The notes: generated from the letters alone by a model not told the origin. A stretch of 64,000 bases of DNA from Listeria monocytogenes (GCF_013282665.1 NZ_CP054041.1:1842001-1906000); one strand, 5' to 3'; positions 24,500 through 34,375 are shown, counted from the stretch's first letter. Program-made: numbers and translations.

Positions 24500-25492
24500 A
24501 TGAGCGATAAATTAAGTCAAGAACAAATTGACGCCCTGCTTTCCCAAATGAGTGAAGGGAAGGTAGTCGATGAAAGTACGGAAATTGGCGACTTTGGGCG
24601 CTTTCATCCCTATGACTTTCATAAACCAGAGAAATTTGGTGCAGAACACCTCGAAAGCTTAAAGACGATTGCATCCGCTTTTACGAAAAAAAGCATGGAG
24701 TTTGTCTCCCAGCGTATCCGGATTCCGATTCATACCGAAGCAACCCTTGCAGATCAAGTTTCTTTTGCAAGCGGCTATATCGAAACAATGCCGAACGATA
24801 GCTATATTTTCTGCATTATCGATCTTGGTAATCCAGAGCTCGGCCAAATTATTATTGAACTCGATTTAGCCTATATCATTTATATTCATGAGTGTTTATC
24901 TGGCGGGAATCCAAAACGAAAATTGAGCGAGCGCAGACTTTTATCTGTTTTTGAAGAGTTGACGTTGAAATCTATTTTAGAAAAATTTTGCGAAGCGCTC
25001 AAAGACAGTTTTAAATCGGTGCATCCAATCTCACCAGAAATTGTCAATATCGAAACTAACCCAGCGCTGCTTCGTGTAACCTCACCGAACGACATGATGG
25101 CGCTTGTCAGTGTCGATATTAAATCGGAATTCTGGATTAGTACAATGCGCATTGGCGTACCATTTTTCTCTGTAGAAGAGATTATGAACAAGCTGGAAAA
25201 CGTCGTGGAATATACGTTTGATAAACGGCGGAACTTTGATGCGGAAGTCGAGCAAGAATTGCATCAAGTCGAGAAAGAAGCGCGCATTCGTGTGGGTGAA
25301 ATTAAAACAACGTGGAAAGAACTGAATAAGCTAGAAGTAGGCGACGTCCTTCTAACAGAAACACACATACGCGATACGCTCAAAGGCTACGTCACCGAAA
25401 AATGGAAATTTGAATGTTATATGGGAAAAAGTGGTAATCAAAAAGCCGTTAAATTTATGCGTCATACAGGGCGGACAGAGCAGGAGAGGTAG
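24500..25492 (+). CDS. fliM: FliM, flagellar switch protein
   Basis: The 330-residue protein starts with LSQEQIDALLSQM, the CheY-P binding motif. A CheC-like middle domain (about 40-230) and a C-terminal SpoA domain (about 250-320) follow. FliM links FliG to FliY/FliN-type proteins in the C ring and receives CheY-P. It starts 20 bases after the small FliN-type gene; fliY begins 2 bases after its stop. Confidence 0.95.
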   Translation: MSDKLSQEQIDALLSQMSEGKVVDESTEIGDFGRFHPYDFHKPEKFGAEHLESLKTIASAFTKKSMEFVSQRIRIPIHTEATLADQVSFASGYIETMPNDSYIFCIIDLGNPELGQIIIELDLAYIIYIHECLSGGNPKRKLSERRLLSVFEELTLKSILEKFCEALKDSFKSVHPISPEIVNIETNPALLRVTSPNDMMALVSVDIKSEFWISTMRIGVPFFSVEEIMNKLENVVEYTFDKRRNFDAEVEQELHQVEKEARIRVGEIKTTWKELNKLEVGDVLLTETHIRDTLKGYVTEKWKFECYMGKSGNQKAVKFMRHTGRTEQER

Positions 25493-25494
25493 AA

Positions 25495-27042
25495 GTGGAG
25501 CAATTACTAGAGAAAAATATCACGCAAATGGAACTAGATGTGATAGGAGAAATCGCCAATATTTCCTTTGGCTCAGCTTCTACGGTCTTATCTGATTTAC
25601 TACACCAACAAGTCACCATTTCAACACCAAAAGTAGAGATTGTTGATTTGTATAATACGAAAGACATTGATATTCCACATGTTGTGTTAGAAGTGAATTT
25701 CCATAAAGGAATCGAAATGCGGAATTTATTTGTTCTGCAATCAGAAGTGGCTGCGGCTATCGCGGACTTAATGATGATGGGCGACGGAAACATTGACCCA
25801 AACGTAGAACTTTCAGAACTTCATCTCAGCGCGGTACAAGAAGCGATGAACCAAATGATGGGACATTCCGCCACTGCGATGAGCAATATGTTTGGTGAAA
25901 TGATTGATATTACGACACCAGACATTAAAGTAATCGCGCTAAAAGAACAATTAGAAGACACGAATGACCAAACCATGATAAAAGTCGGCTTTGATTTAAT
26001 TATCGGCGACTTAATTACCTCGAACTTAATGCAACTCATCCCCATTGATAAAGGGCGTGAACTTGCAAAAAGATTACTTGGCGACGCAGTTCCAGAGCAA
26101 GAACCAGTAAAAGAAGAAATCAGCTTAACGGCCGAAGAATTAGATGTCTTTTTAGAAGTATGTAATATCGGCATCGGTTCAGCTTCAACCGTTCTATCCA
26201 AATTGCTTAACCGCAAAGTTTCCTTACAAATCCCAACTGCACGCGTAATTGATAGCAAAGAGTTCGAGTTTAATGAACGTCCTTGCTTAGTGACGAGTGT
26301 GGAATTTGTCGAAGGGCTGCGCTCAAGTAACACATTTATCATTAGCAAAAATGCCGCGTTAATTATGGCAGATTTAATGATGATGGGAGACGGTTTGGTT
26401 CAAGAAGATGCAGAACTGACGGAACTTGAAGTCAGCGCAGTGCAAGAATTAATGAACCAGATGATGGGCTTTTCGGCTACAGCAATGTCAGAAATGCTCG
26501 GAACAAAAATCGATATTAGCCCGCCTACCATGGAATTTTGTAATTTCGGCGATACGATGATTCAAAAAAATATCGAAGAAGGGAAAACGGTGGAAGTTAT
26601 TTTCCCGCTTGAAGTAGAAGGGCTATTAAAAACGCCCATGTACCAAATTTTTAATCCAGCAGCGGCCAAAGAAATGGCGCAATTAATGCTAGGGATTCAG
26701 GCAAAAGAAGTCGCAGAAAAAGAAGCAACGACTCCAGCAGAAATAATCGAACCGGAAAAACCAGCTGAACCAGTCCATCAAGCAGTCATCGAAGAAAAAG
26801 AAACACTTTCCGAAATGGAACAAATTTTGGAAGAAATTCCCGTAACGCTTGAAGTGGTATTCGGTACAGCAAAAGTAAAACTCGAGAAATTTATCTCCTG
26901 GTGTGAAAAAGATGTGATTATCTTGAAAGAAAGCATGAATGAACCCCTTGTCTTAGCGCTAAATGGCGTGACGATTGGCAAAGGAATTTTAGTTCGCGTG
27001 GATGATCATTTTGGTATACAAATGACGGAGTTAGTAAGGTGA
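25495..27042 (+). CDS. fliY: FliY, switch phosphatase with duplicated CheC domain
   Basis: The 515-residue protein has two CheC-like domains (about 10-200 and 210-400) and a C-terminal SpoA/FliN domain (about 440-515). The CheC active-site pattern [DS]-x3-E-x2-N-x22-P occurs four times with exact spacing: D15/E19/N22/P45, S112/E116/N119/P142, D217/E221/N224/P247 and S314/E318/N321/P344. Bacillus FliY is shorter (378 residues from memory), with one CheC domain. The N-terminal EIDALL-type CheY-binding motif of Bacillus FliY is absent. It starts at GTG and is likely the CheY-P phosphatase of the switch. Confidence 0.93.
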   Translation: MEQLLEKNITQMELDVIGEIANISFGSASTVLSDLLHQQVTISTPKVEIVDLYNTKDIDIPHVVLEVNFHKGIEMRNLFVLQSEVAAAIADLMMMGDGNIDPNVELSELHLSAVQEAMNQMMGHSATAMSNMFGEMIDITTPDIKVIALKEQLEDTNDQTMIKVGFDLIIGDLITSNLMQLIPIDKGRELAKRLLGDAVPEQEPVKEEISLTAEELDVFLEVCNIGIGSASTVLSKLLNRKVSLQIPTARVIDSKEFEFNERPCLVTSVEFVEGLRSSNTFIISKNAALIMADLMMMGDGLVQEDAELTELEVSAVQELMNQMMGFSATAMSEMLGTKIDISPPTMEFCNFGDTMIQKNIEEGKTVEVIFPLEVEGLLKTPMYQIFNPAAAKEMAQLMLGIQAKEVAEKEATTPAEIIEPEKPAEPVHQAVIEEKETLSEMEQILEEIPVTLEVVFGTAKVKLEKFISWCEKDVIILKESMNEPLVLALNGVTIGKGILVRVDDHFGIQMTELVR

Positions 27043-28451
27043 AAAATGTGCGAAAACTTGGACTGATGACAATTTTATTTTGGCTGTTTTTTTCGGTTCA
27101 AGCTTTTGCAGCAGATCCTGAACCCCCGATAATATCGCTTGAAGGCGAACAGCGTGTTTTTACATCTGGTGAAGTGATTTCGTTTCATATCGAAAATGTG
27201 GCAGACTTGAAAATTATTCTGGTGAATGAACATGGACAAAGGAAACTTCTGGACGGGGAAACGTATACGGTGACGGATTGGGATTTGGACGGGAGTTACC
27301 GGGCTGAATTTTATCAAGCAGATAAGTCGAAACCGGTTGTGACTATGGAAGATTTATTTGAAGTGAAACAGCTTGAGGAAGTTGCGAAAGACGAAACGGC
27401 GCCGCACTTGAAAACGATAGAAATTACGCATGAGGAAGAGGTCTTGCCGACGAGCGTTTTACAAGTATCAGCCGATTTGGATGACGCAGAATCTGGTGTG
27501 AAACAAGCAATGTTGCTTATCCATAGCGGATCTCATGAATCGGAAATCGAACTCAATCACAACAACTGGACAGGAAAGTTTGTTGCAGAAATACCTTTAG
27601 AAAAATTCCAACTGGACGAAAAACTCACTTTTCAACTGCAACTAGTTGATTTTGCCGAGAATGAAATCACCTTGGACTTAGAAACCACTGTGCAGCTATA
27701 TCAACCAAAAGCAACCATTTTAAGTTATGACGGTAGTGACATCACGAACGTCCAGAAAAAAATCGGCCAAGTTGGCAAGCGAATCGAGCTAATTCTCGAT
27801 AAATATACAACTGAATTTCCAGCACTAGAAACAGAGACCGGCAAAATAATCCCGCTAAAATGGCAAAAAACGGCAACTGAATGGAAGGGAAGCCTAACTT
27901 TACCGAGCGAATTATCTGGTGAAATCATTCATATTCAAGGAATGGAGCAACACATGCTCGTTCGCGCCATTAGTGAACCTTTTGGAGATATTCAGTTAGT
28001 AAACAATGCCATTTTAACCGGAGCCATTCTTCCGGACTTCACACTTATTTCCAATCTTTATATTGAAGTAAACGGTCAAAAATTTTCCGTCAAACGAGCG
28101 GGCAACCGTTTCACAAGTGCAGAAATAACCACCACAGGCAAAATAGTGCTCCACTGGACAGACTGGGACGGCCAAGTTTATTCCACGCAAATGGATCAAG
28201 AAATCAAGCCTGTGATTGAAATGCCAAGTAAAGAAATAATCGCACCACCACCAGTAATACCGAACGAAAAAGCGCAGATACTAACATCAAAAGCTCCTAA
28301 GCCATCTGTTGAGTCACATGAAAATGCCCCCAAAAAGCAGGTGAAAAAGGAAACTTCAACTAAAGACAAGTCAAGCAGTATCCCGTTTTGGATTCCAGCG
28401 CTCATGATTATTGGCGTTATTATTTTTTCGGGTAATAGAGCAATGAAATAA
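27039..28451 (+). CDS. Exported, C-terminally anchored protein of unknown function
   Basis: The 470-residue protein has a signal peptide (about 1-24, ending VQAFAAD), then beta-rich extracellular sequence with Ig-like character in at least three stretches. A lysine/proline linker (about 380-445) and a single membrane helix near 448-464 (FWIPALMIIGVIIFSG) finish it. The start is GTG 27039, overlapping the fliY stop. No flagellar family I know fits. It matches lmo0701. The operon position between the switch genes and a tail-anchored protein suggests an envelope role in motility. Confidence 0.75.
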   Translation: MKNVRKLGLMTILFWLFFSVQAFAADPEPPIISLEGEQRVFTSGEVISFHIENVADLKIILVNEHGQRKLLDGETYTVTDWDLDGSYRAEFYQADKSKPVVTMEDLFEVKQLEEVAKDETAPHLKTIEITHEEEVLPTSVLQVSADLDDAESGVKQAMLLIHSGSHESEIELNHNNWTGKFVAEIPLEKFQLDEKLTFQLQLVDFAENEITLDLETTVQLYQPKATILSYDGSDITNVQKKIGQVGKRIELILDKYTTEFPALETETGKIIPLKWQKTATEWKGSLTLPSELSGEIIHIQGMEQHMLVRAISEPFGDIQLVNNAILTGAILPDFTLISNLYIEVNGQKFSVKRAGNRFTSAEITTTGKIVLHWTDWDGQVYSTQMDQEIKPVIEMPSKEIIAPPPVIPNEKAQILTSKAPKPSVESHENAPKKQVKKETSTKDKSSSIPFWIPALMIIGVIIFSGNRAMK

Positions 28452-28473
28452 AAGCAGAAGTGAGGTGGACGGA

Positions 28474-29640
28474 ATGAAAATAGATGGCATTCAAGAATCC
28501 GCAGAAAATCGTAATCAACTAGAACGGGAACTCATTAAACAAAATCCAGTTGTAAAAGAAGGTACGATAAAAGCACAAATGAATACAGAAGTAGCCGTAC
28601 CGAAAACACCGCCAGTATCATTCTCTTTTAAAGAACTAAGTAGCTTACAACTAAACGGGGCAAGCGCAGCAAGTTTAGAATTATATATGAAATTAATGAT
28701 GAACAATGCTAAAAAAGCGAATGATTTAATCTTTTACGTGATGCGCGCGGGAATAAAAAATCCAACTGATTCTACTAAATGGCAAACAGTCAGAAGCGAG
28801 ATTAGTAGCCAATTAAGTACAATTCTAATGAAACAACATAACTTTGAAGCATACTTTTCTGAAAATCCCGCGAATCAAAAATTGTTTTTAGCCAATCAAA
28901 AAATTATGAACGAAATATCCTTTTTGCTCAAAATGTTGCCAACCTTAACTTTTGAAACAACAGGAAAATACGATTTCTTGCGCATGATGCAAATAGCTTC
29001 TGGCAATATGGAGACAGGAATCCAAATGATGCGTGAATTCCAAGGGCATATCGAACATGCAACAAGACTAGACCCGATTGTTGACGCAAGACAAGAAACG
29101 AACTGGATGATTAAAGTGTTACGCGAATTTGGCAATATGTTCCAATCGCGCCACTTATTACCATATGAATTACAAGCAGAAAACATCAATATTTGGAAAT
29201 TAGGTAGCGAATACTTAAAACTCATGAACCAGCTTTTACCGCAGATTGGCGCATTTCCAAATGGGAATATCAAAATTTTTCACCAACAAGCAACCAAGCC
29301 ATTAACGGAACTTTTCCAAGAACTACAACGCTTGGCAGACGGACAAATGACGCAAGGCGGGATCGCCGTTATTTTAGACCGGATGCAAGGCCAACTTACA
29401 CGACTTGCACAACTGTTTCAAAAAATGGAAATCGAAGCAGGGTTCACCGATACAGAACGAATTTTAGGTAGTGTGGACGCCGAATTCGCGAGTGATATGA
29501 CGAAAATGATGCTACTCGCACAACAAGAAATGTCATTTTTGGATTTATTAGTAAAAGATTTCCGAAGTGTTTCCAAACAACCAATATTTTTCATGATAGT
29601 TGCTATATTTATTATTTTATTATTAATTATTTTATTTTAA
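28474..29640 (+). CDS. Tail-anchored helical protein of unknown function
   Basis: This 388-residue, mainly helical cytoplasmic protein ends with one hydrophobic helix (IFFMIVAIFIILLLIILF) right at the C terminus, a tail anchor. I start it at ATG 28474, where GAGGTGG lies 5 bases upstream; GTG 28465 lies inside that site. It resembles no family I can name. It is the last gene of the cheY operon, and its stop codon overlaps a MogR box of the next operon. It matches lmo0702. Confidence 0.75.
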   Translation: MKIDGIQESAENRNQLERELIKQNPVVKEGTIKAQMNTEVAVPKTPPVSFSFKELSSLQLNGASAASLELYMKLMMNNAKKANDLIFYVMRAGIKNPTDSTKWQTVRSEISSQLSTILMKQHNFEAYFSENPANQKLFLANQKIMNEISFLLKMLPTLTFETTGKYDFLRMMQIASGNMETGIQMMREFQGHIEHATRLDPIVDARQETNWMIKVLREFGNMFQSRHLLPYELQAENINIWKLGSEYLKLMNQLLPQIGAFPNGNIKIFHQQATKPLTELFQELQRLADGQMTQGGIAVILDRMQGQLTRLAQLFQKMEIEAGFTDTERILGSVDAEFASDMTKMMLLAQQEMSFLDLLVKDFRSVSKQPIFFMIVAIFIILLLIILF

Positions 29641-29660
29641 AAAGATATTTTTTGAAAAAA
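29630..29660. promoter_or_regulatory. Two MogR boxes before the hook/basal-body operon
   Basis: Exact sites TTTT-ATTTT-AAAA (29630-29642) and TTTT-TTGAA-AAAA (29648-29660) are 18 bases apart. They are followed by TATAAT at 29686-29691, the likely -10. No good -35 lies 17 bases upstream. This places a repressed promoter in the 105-base gap before 29746. Confidence 0.75.
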
Positions 29661-29745
29661 TATATACTTTTTCAGGTTGTTTCAGTATAATTAAATAGAA
29701 AAATAAGGTTTAGAAAGCGAAAATGAGTTTTTCGGGGGAAAAAGG

Positions 29746-30210
29746 ATGAATAATGTTTCAATTGGCCAAATTTCGCAGTCCAAACAGACGAATGTAGTTA
29801 GAGGAATACAAGAATTAAATCAAACACAACAACTTTATTTTGAACAAATGAAGGCGAATGGCAAGAAACAAACTCCTTCTCTGACTGAAATTAACGAACT
29901 AATCACGAATGTCACAGATAAAAAGTCACTCGTTGAAATGGATATGACGGTAGATAACGTTTTGAGCTATAAAAAAGCAGTCCAAACATTTTTAAATTTT
30001 TATGTGAATAATGTGATGGATTACGATAATATCGAAAGTCGCCATCCAAAATACGGTTTTTCGCAAAAAATGACGATTTTAAAACAAGTAGAAAAACAAA
30101 CCAATGAACTCGATGATGTAATGAATTTAATTGACACAAAAACTGGACATTTAGATATGCTAAACCGAATTGGTGAGATTACTGGCATGATTCTCGATGT
30201 CGTATTGTAG
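29746..30210 (+). CDS. YaaR/DUF327-like protein, 154 aa
   Basis: This soluble helical protein starts MNNVSIGQISQSK and ends GEITGMILDVV. The central part with TVDNVLSYKKAVQTFLNFYV and the C-terminal IGEITGMILDVVL resemble the YaaR (DUF327) family, whose role is unknown. It is the first gene of the third motility operon. The next gene follows with the GTG/ATG start region abutting its stop. The family call is tentative. Confidence 0.65.
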   Translation: MNNVSIGQISQSKQTNVVRGIQELNQTQQLYFEQMKANGKKQTPSLTEINELITNVTDKKSLVEMDMTVDNVLSYKKAVQTFLNFYVNNVMDYDNIESRHPKYGFSQKMTILKQVEKQTNELDDVMNLIDTKTGHLDMLNRIGEITGMILDVVL

Positions 30211-30219
30211 GTGATGGGA

Positions 30220-30648
30220 ATGCAAAACGAATTAATTAATCAATTAGAAATCTTAATCGAAAAAAATGGCAAAGCTGCTGATGAATCCATTTTATTAGGT
30301 AAATTAGTGCAAGAAGAGAACTGGATTGAAGCAGAAGAGCGCCAACTAGTACTACAACGCGAACTTGCCGCTTTACAAAACGAATATCAAGCTTTAAAAA
30401 CAATCATTGGCGAAAATAATACGCTTCGAACTCTACAAAAAACTTGGACACCTGCGGAAAATGCCATTATAGATGAACGGAAAAAAATGCTACTTGAAAA
30501 AGAAAATCTTTTACGAGTAACCGTTTCAGAAAATCAAATTAGAACAGAAATGCAATTAGCTTTTTCTGAACATATGGTGGATGTTATTACGGGGCACCAC
30601 GCGGAGACACAAGCAGAAAATAATATGATGATTAACGAAACTTTTTAA
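30220..30648 (+). CDS. FlgN-like export chaperone
   Basis: The 142-residue all-helical protein (MQNELINQLEILIEKN start) sits directly before flgK, as FlgN does in most species. FlgN holds FlgK and FlgL until export. ATG 30220 has AGGTGA 6 bases upstream; GTG 30211 is an in-frame alternative. Sequence similarity in this family is low, so the call rests on size, helix pattern and context. Confidence 0.7.
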   Translation: MQNELINQLEILIEKNGKAADESILLGKLVQEENWIEAEERQLVLQRELAALQNEYQALKTIIGENNTLRTLQKTWTPAENAIIDERKKMLLEKENLLRVTVSENQIRTEMQLAFSEHMVDVITGHHAETQAENNMMINETF

Positions 30649-30666
30649 GTAACGGAGGGATTTTTT

Positions 30667-32187
30667 GTGCGTTTAAGTGATTTTAATACGTCATTATCGG
30701 GCATGTCAGCGGCGCAAATCGCTAATATGGTCGCTCAGCAAAATATTAGTAATATGAATACGCCAGGATACATAAGACAAGCCGTGGATCAGACGGCAGT
30801 ATACGGTGACGGTGGTCTGCTTGGTGGGAAACAGACGGGCTACGGAGTCAAAGTGACAGACATTAAACGTCTAACAAATACAGCGCTAACGACACAATAC
30901 AATAATCAAATCGCTAAACAATCCGCTTCGTTATATCAAAGTGGGGCGCTCGGTCAAGCACTTAATTTATTTGGTACTCCAGGGAAAAATACGCCAAGTG
31001 ATAATTTGGATAACTTTTTCACCGCTTGGGCAGCATTAGCGAAAAATCCTGACCAAGCAACGAATACAACGGCACTTTTATCCAGTATGTCGATTTTTAC
31101 GGACCAGTTAAACCAACTTCATTCTGGCTTAAAAGAATTAGAAACAACCATTGCAGCAGATACAGATGCCGCGATTCAAGACTTAAATTCATTAATTAAA
31201 AAATTAGGCAGTATCAATAAAGCAATCGGAAATGCAGGCTCCAACCCACCAAACGATTTACTGAACCAACGCGATCAACTACTTAGTACGATGGCTGGTT
31301 ATGCTGGGATTTCCGTTAGCGCCCATCCGAATAATCCAGATGTGTACGATGTGACAATTGGCGGACGTCTTGTTGTCCAAGGTGATGAAACAACCGAAAT
31401 CACATCAACGCGAACCGCCACTGGCTTTGAATTTTCCGTAGATGGTCAAAAACTCAACATGCCAGAAGGTTCGATTATCGCTTCCGTTCGTGTTAACCAA
31501 AATGAAATTAGATCTTACCAAGAAAAAATCGAAACTTTTTCGAATGGCCTAGCAAAAGCACTAGATGATATTCAAGTCAAAAATGTTAATAAAACAATGG
31601 ACGATTTGCAAAAAATCAATGATGCGCTTCAAGCGAATCCGAACGACGAAAAACTACTGAGCAACCGCGACGAACTTTTGCGTCAATTAGAAAAATTCCC
31701 TGGCGTAACACGTTCTGGTGATACACTGACGATTGGCGGAGTTGACCACGCGATTGACACACTTGGTACAAGTACATATGTAAATGATGTGAACGATTTT
31801 TCTATTCCAATTTTCACCCAAAGCTCTGGTAAATGGATCCTGAATCCCGCAATCACAAGTAACGCAGATAACAAGCCATTTCTAGGTGTTATTGCAGCGG
31901 ATATCGCTTCCTTAAAAACCGATAAAAACATTCAAGGCACCACTTTCCCGAGTTTCATGGACGGAATCATTACTGAAGTGGCGACAGACGCTAGTAAAAG
32001 TAGCGCAACTTCTACGGCAGACACGCAAGCTTTAAATTCCCTTTCTGAATCAAAATCATCTCTTGAAGGAGTTAATATTGACGAGGAAATGACAAATATC
32101 ATGCAATACCAAAGTTATTATGTGGCCAATACGAAAGCTATGAACACAGTGAACGATATGATGAAAGCTCTCTTAGCTATGTTATAA
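30667..32187 (+). CDS. flgK: FlgK, hook-filament junction protein 1
   Basis: The 506-residue protein starts at GTG behind CGGAGGG. The N-terminal axial signature NISNMNTPGYIRQAV and the C-terminal GVNIDEEMTNIMQYQSYYVAN are both clear, with FlgK-type QRDQLLSTMAGYAGI in the middle. FlgK joins hook to filament. A short internal segment (about 305-350, NPNDEKLLSNRDELLRQLEK) resembles the earlier NQRDQLL segment. flgL follows after 11 bases. Confidence 0.95.
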   Translation: MRLSDFNTSLSGMSAAQIANMVAQQNISNMNTPGYIRQAVDQTAVYGDGGLLGGKQTGYGVKVTDIKRLTNTALTTQYNNQIAKQSASLYQSGALGQALNLFGTPGKNTPSDNLDNFFTAWAALAKNPDQATNTTALLSSMSIFTDQLNQLHSGLKELETTIAADTDAAIQDLNSLIKKLGSINKAIGNAGSNPPNDLLNQRDQLLSTMAGYAGISVSAHPNNPDVYDVTIGGRLVVQGDETTEITSTRTATGFEFSVDGQKLNMPEGSIIASVRVNQNEIRSYQEKIETFSNGLAKALDDIQVKNVNKTMDDLQKINDALQANPNDEKLLSNRDELLRQLEKFPGVTRSGDTLTIGGVDHAIDTLGTSTYVNDVNDFSIPIFTQSSGKWILNPAITSNADNKPFLGVIAADIASLKTDKNIQGTTFPSFMDGIITEVATDASKSSATSTADTQALNSLSESKSSLEGVNIDEEMTNIMQYQSYYVANTKAMNTVNDMMKALLAML

Positions 32188-32198
32188 GGAGGAAAATA

Positions 32199-33074
32199 AT
32201 GCGAATTTCAACGAATCAACAAGCAAGTTCAATAATTAATCAATTGAACAATGTCTCGGGAAATCTTGCTAAATACCAATTACAAGTATCTTCCGGGAAA
32301 AAGTATGAATCAATGAGCGAAAATCCTGGTGCAACAGCGCAAATTTTATCCTATAATCATGTGCTTAGTCAGCTAAATCGCGAAAAAACGGACGTAACCG
32401 AAGCAAAATCGCTATTAAATACGGCAGAAACCTCTCTTTCATCCATGTCTACATCGATGAACCGGGTAAATGCTTTAGTCTTACAAGCGATTAACGGTAC
32501 GAGTGATAAAGACAATATGTCGCAATCAGCCGAAGAAATCAAAGGTTTACTGGATGTTCTTATTTCTGTTGCTAACGCAGAAGACGATGGCAGATATGTT
32601 TTTAGTGGTTCTAGCACAAGCGTGAAGCCATTTACAACAGATAAAACAACTGGAGAAATCATCTATAACGGAACAACCGAAAATAAAAAATTCCGCGTAA
32701 CGGACACATTAGAAGTAGAAGTTTTCCATGATGGTAGCGCGATGACAGACGTGTTTAACAACATTCAAAAAATCGTCGATGCAATGAAAACTGGCGATAA
32801 AGATGCTTTGTCCGACCTGCAAGAAACAAACAGCAAAAACATCGAAATTATCACTAATTCTATGACGAATATCGGCGGACAGAAAAACGGCGTAGCAGCC
32901 TATGATAACGTACTTTCTAGCAAAATTGTCGATTTTTCCGAACGTAAATCGAATGTCGAAGAAGTCAACATGCCAGAAGCCGTAAGTAATTTAAATAAAA
33001 CATCCATTGCATACCAAGCCGCACTACAATCCAGTGTGATGGTGCAAAAATTAAGCATTCTAAATTATATGTGA
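32199..33074 (+). CDS. flgL: FlgL, hook-filament junction protein 3
   Basis: The 291-residue flagellin-like protein has QLQVSSGKKYESMSENPGA near the N terminus and the C-terminal helix NKTSIAYQAALQSSVMVQK. It forms the adaptor between FlgK and flagellin. The ribosome site is AAGGAGG, and it lies in line with flgK and fliD. Confidence 0.95.
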   Translation: MRISTNQQASSIINQLNNVSGNLAKYQLQVSSGKKYESMSENPGATAQILSYNHVLSQLNREKTDVTEAKSLLNTAETSLSSMSTSMNRVNALVLQAINGTSDKDNMSQSAEEIKGLLDVLISVANAEDDGRYVFSGSSTSVKPFTTDKTTGEIIYNGTTENKKFRVTDTLEVEVFHDGSAMTDVFNNIQKIVDAMKTGDKDALSDLQETNSKNIEIITNSMTNIGGQKNGVAAYDNVLSSKIVDFSERKSNVEEVNMPEAVSNLNKTSIAYQAALQSSVMVQKLSILNYM

Positions 33075-33085
33075 GGTGAGACCAA

Positions 33086-34375
33086 GTGGGAAGTTCGATT
33101 GCAAGTAGTTTAATGGACCCAACGCAATATTATTCGCAGTTTATTAGTCTTCAAAAAGCTAGTTTGGAAAAAGCGAAAACGCCTTATCAAAACCAAATTT
33201 CCAGCTACCAATCACGGATTGACCTTTATGCTAGTTTGAAAAACGCTTTATCTGAGTCGCTGAAAACGATGAGCTCTTTCACGACTTATGAAAGTAAAAC
33301 CAAACTCGCGACGTCATCTAACGAAACAAGCTTTACCGTTTCTTCAACGAGCAGCTCCGTCAACGGCAGTTATTCTATCGAAGTCCAAAACTTGGCGACC
33401 GCAGACACATACAACAAAGCAGTACCTGATATTGAAGCAAAAATCGGTGTAAGCGGGACAATCAAAATCAATGGCAAAGAAATTAAAGTCGATGCAGATA
33501 GCTCCATGAAAAATGTGATGAACTCCATCAATAGCGCCGGAGCAAAGGTGAATATTTATACGCTAGGCGAAAATATGGTCGTAACTTCTTCAACAACTGG
33601 TGTCGAAAATAGCATTAAATTCGAAGGTGATTCAGCTGTTCTCGATGCACTTGGATTAGTTCAAAACTCACCAGACCATTTAGCTGCAGAAGACGCTAAA
33701 CTCAGAATTAACGGTGCGACCGTTACAAGCGCAACAAACAAAGTAACCAACTACATCCCGGGTGTGACCATCAACCTTAAAAAAGAAACAACTGGCGCTG
33801 AAAAATTAACCATCCAAGATCAAAGTGATGAAAAAGCAGCCAACATGATTACCAGTTTTGTAAATACATATAATGCACTAACAAGCACAATGAAAACCTA
33901 CACGGGAAAAGGAACGATTTTACAAGCATCTGCTGCCGATCTGGAAGCAAATCGTGCACTAAACAATGTATTCCAACATAAAAAAGACGGAAATACATTA
34001 TTCGATTTTGGTATAAGTGTCGACAAAGAAGGCGTGCTAAAAGTCGATGAAACAGCAATGAAAAAAATGGTAGCTGAAGACCCAACCGCCGTCGAAAGAT
34101 TTTTCTTTGGCATTGGTGGAATTGGCGATGAACTTTATCAATCTTTGAACAAAACATTTGGCTCGACTGGTTTTATCAGTGATGAAACGACCTCGATGAC
34201 GAATGAAATCAATAAATTAAATTTAAAGTTAACCGATATTACTAGCCGAAATGACACTTTGCTAACGAATATTACCGACCAGTACAATAAATGGCTCGAA
34301 ATGATGCAAGCCATGCAAAGCGATGCCATGACACTGGATGCGCTAATCGACGGTATGAACAGTTCTAATAAATAA
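33086..34375 (+). CDS. fliD: FliD, filament cap protein
   Basis: The 429-residue protein uses a GTG start (GAGGTGAG upstream). It begins with SSLMDPTQYYSQFISLQKA and has the FliD N-terminal domain with ATSSNETSFTVSS and YSIEVQNLAT. The C-terminal domain ends with a helical coiled region (TSRNDTLLTNITDQYNKW) and the tail MQAMQSDAMTLDALIDG. FliD caps the filament tip and helps flagellin fold. Confidence 0.95.
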   Translation: MGSSIASSLMDPTQYYSQFISLQKASLEKAKTPYQNQISSYQSRIDLYASLKNALSESLKTMSSFTTYESKTKLATSSNETSFTVSSTSSSVNGSYSIEVQNLATADTYNKAVPDIEAKIGVSGTIKINGKEIKVDADSSMKNVMNSINSAGAKVNIYTLGENMVVTSSTTGVENSIKFEGDSAVLDALGLVQNSPDHLAAEDAKLRINGATVTSATNKVTNYIPGVTINLKKETTGAEKLTIQDQSDEKAANMITSFVNTYNALTSTMKTYTGKGTILQASAADLEANRALNNVFQHKKDGNTLFDFGISVDKEGVLKVDETAMKKMVAEDPTAVERFFFGIGGIGDELYQSLNKTFGSTGFISDETTSMTNEINKLNLKLTDITSRNDTLLTNITDQYNKWLEMMQAMQSDAMTLDALIDGMNSSNK

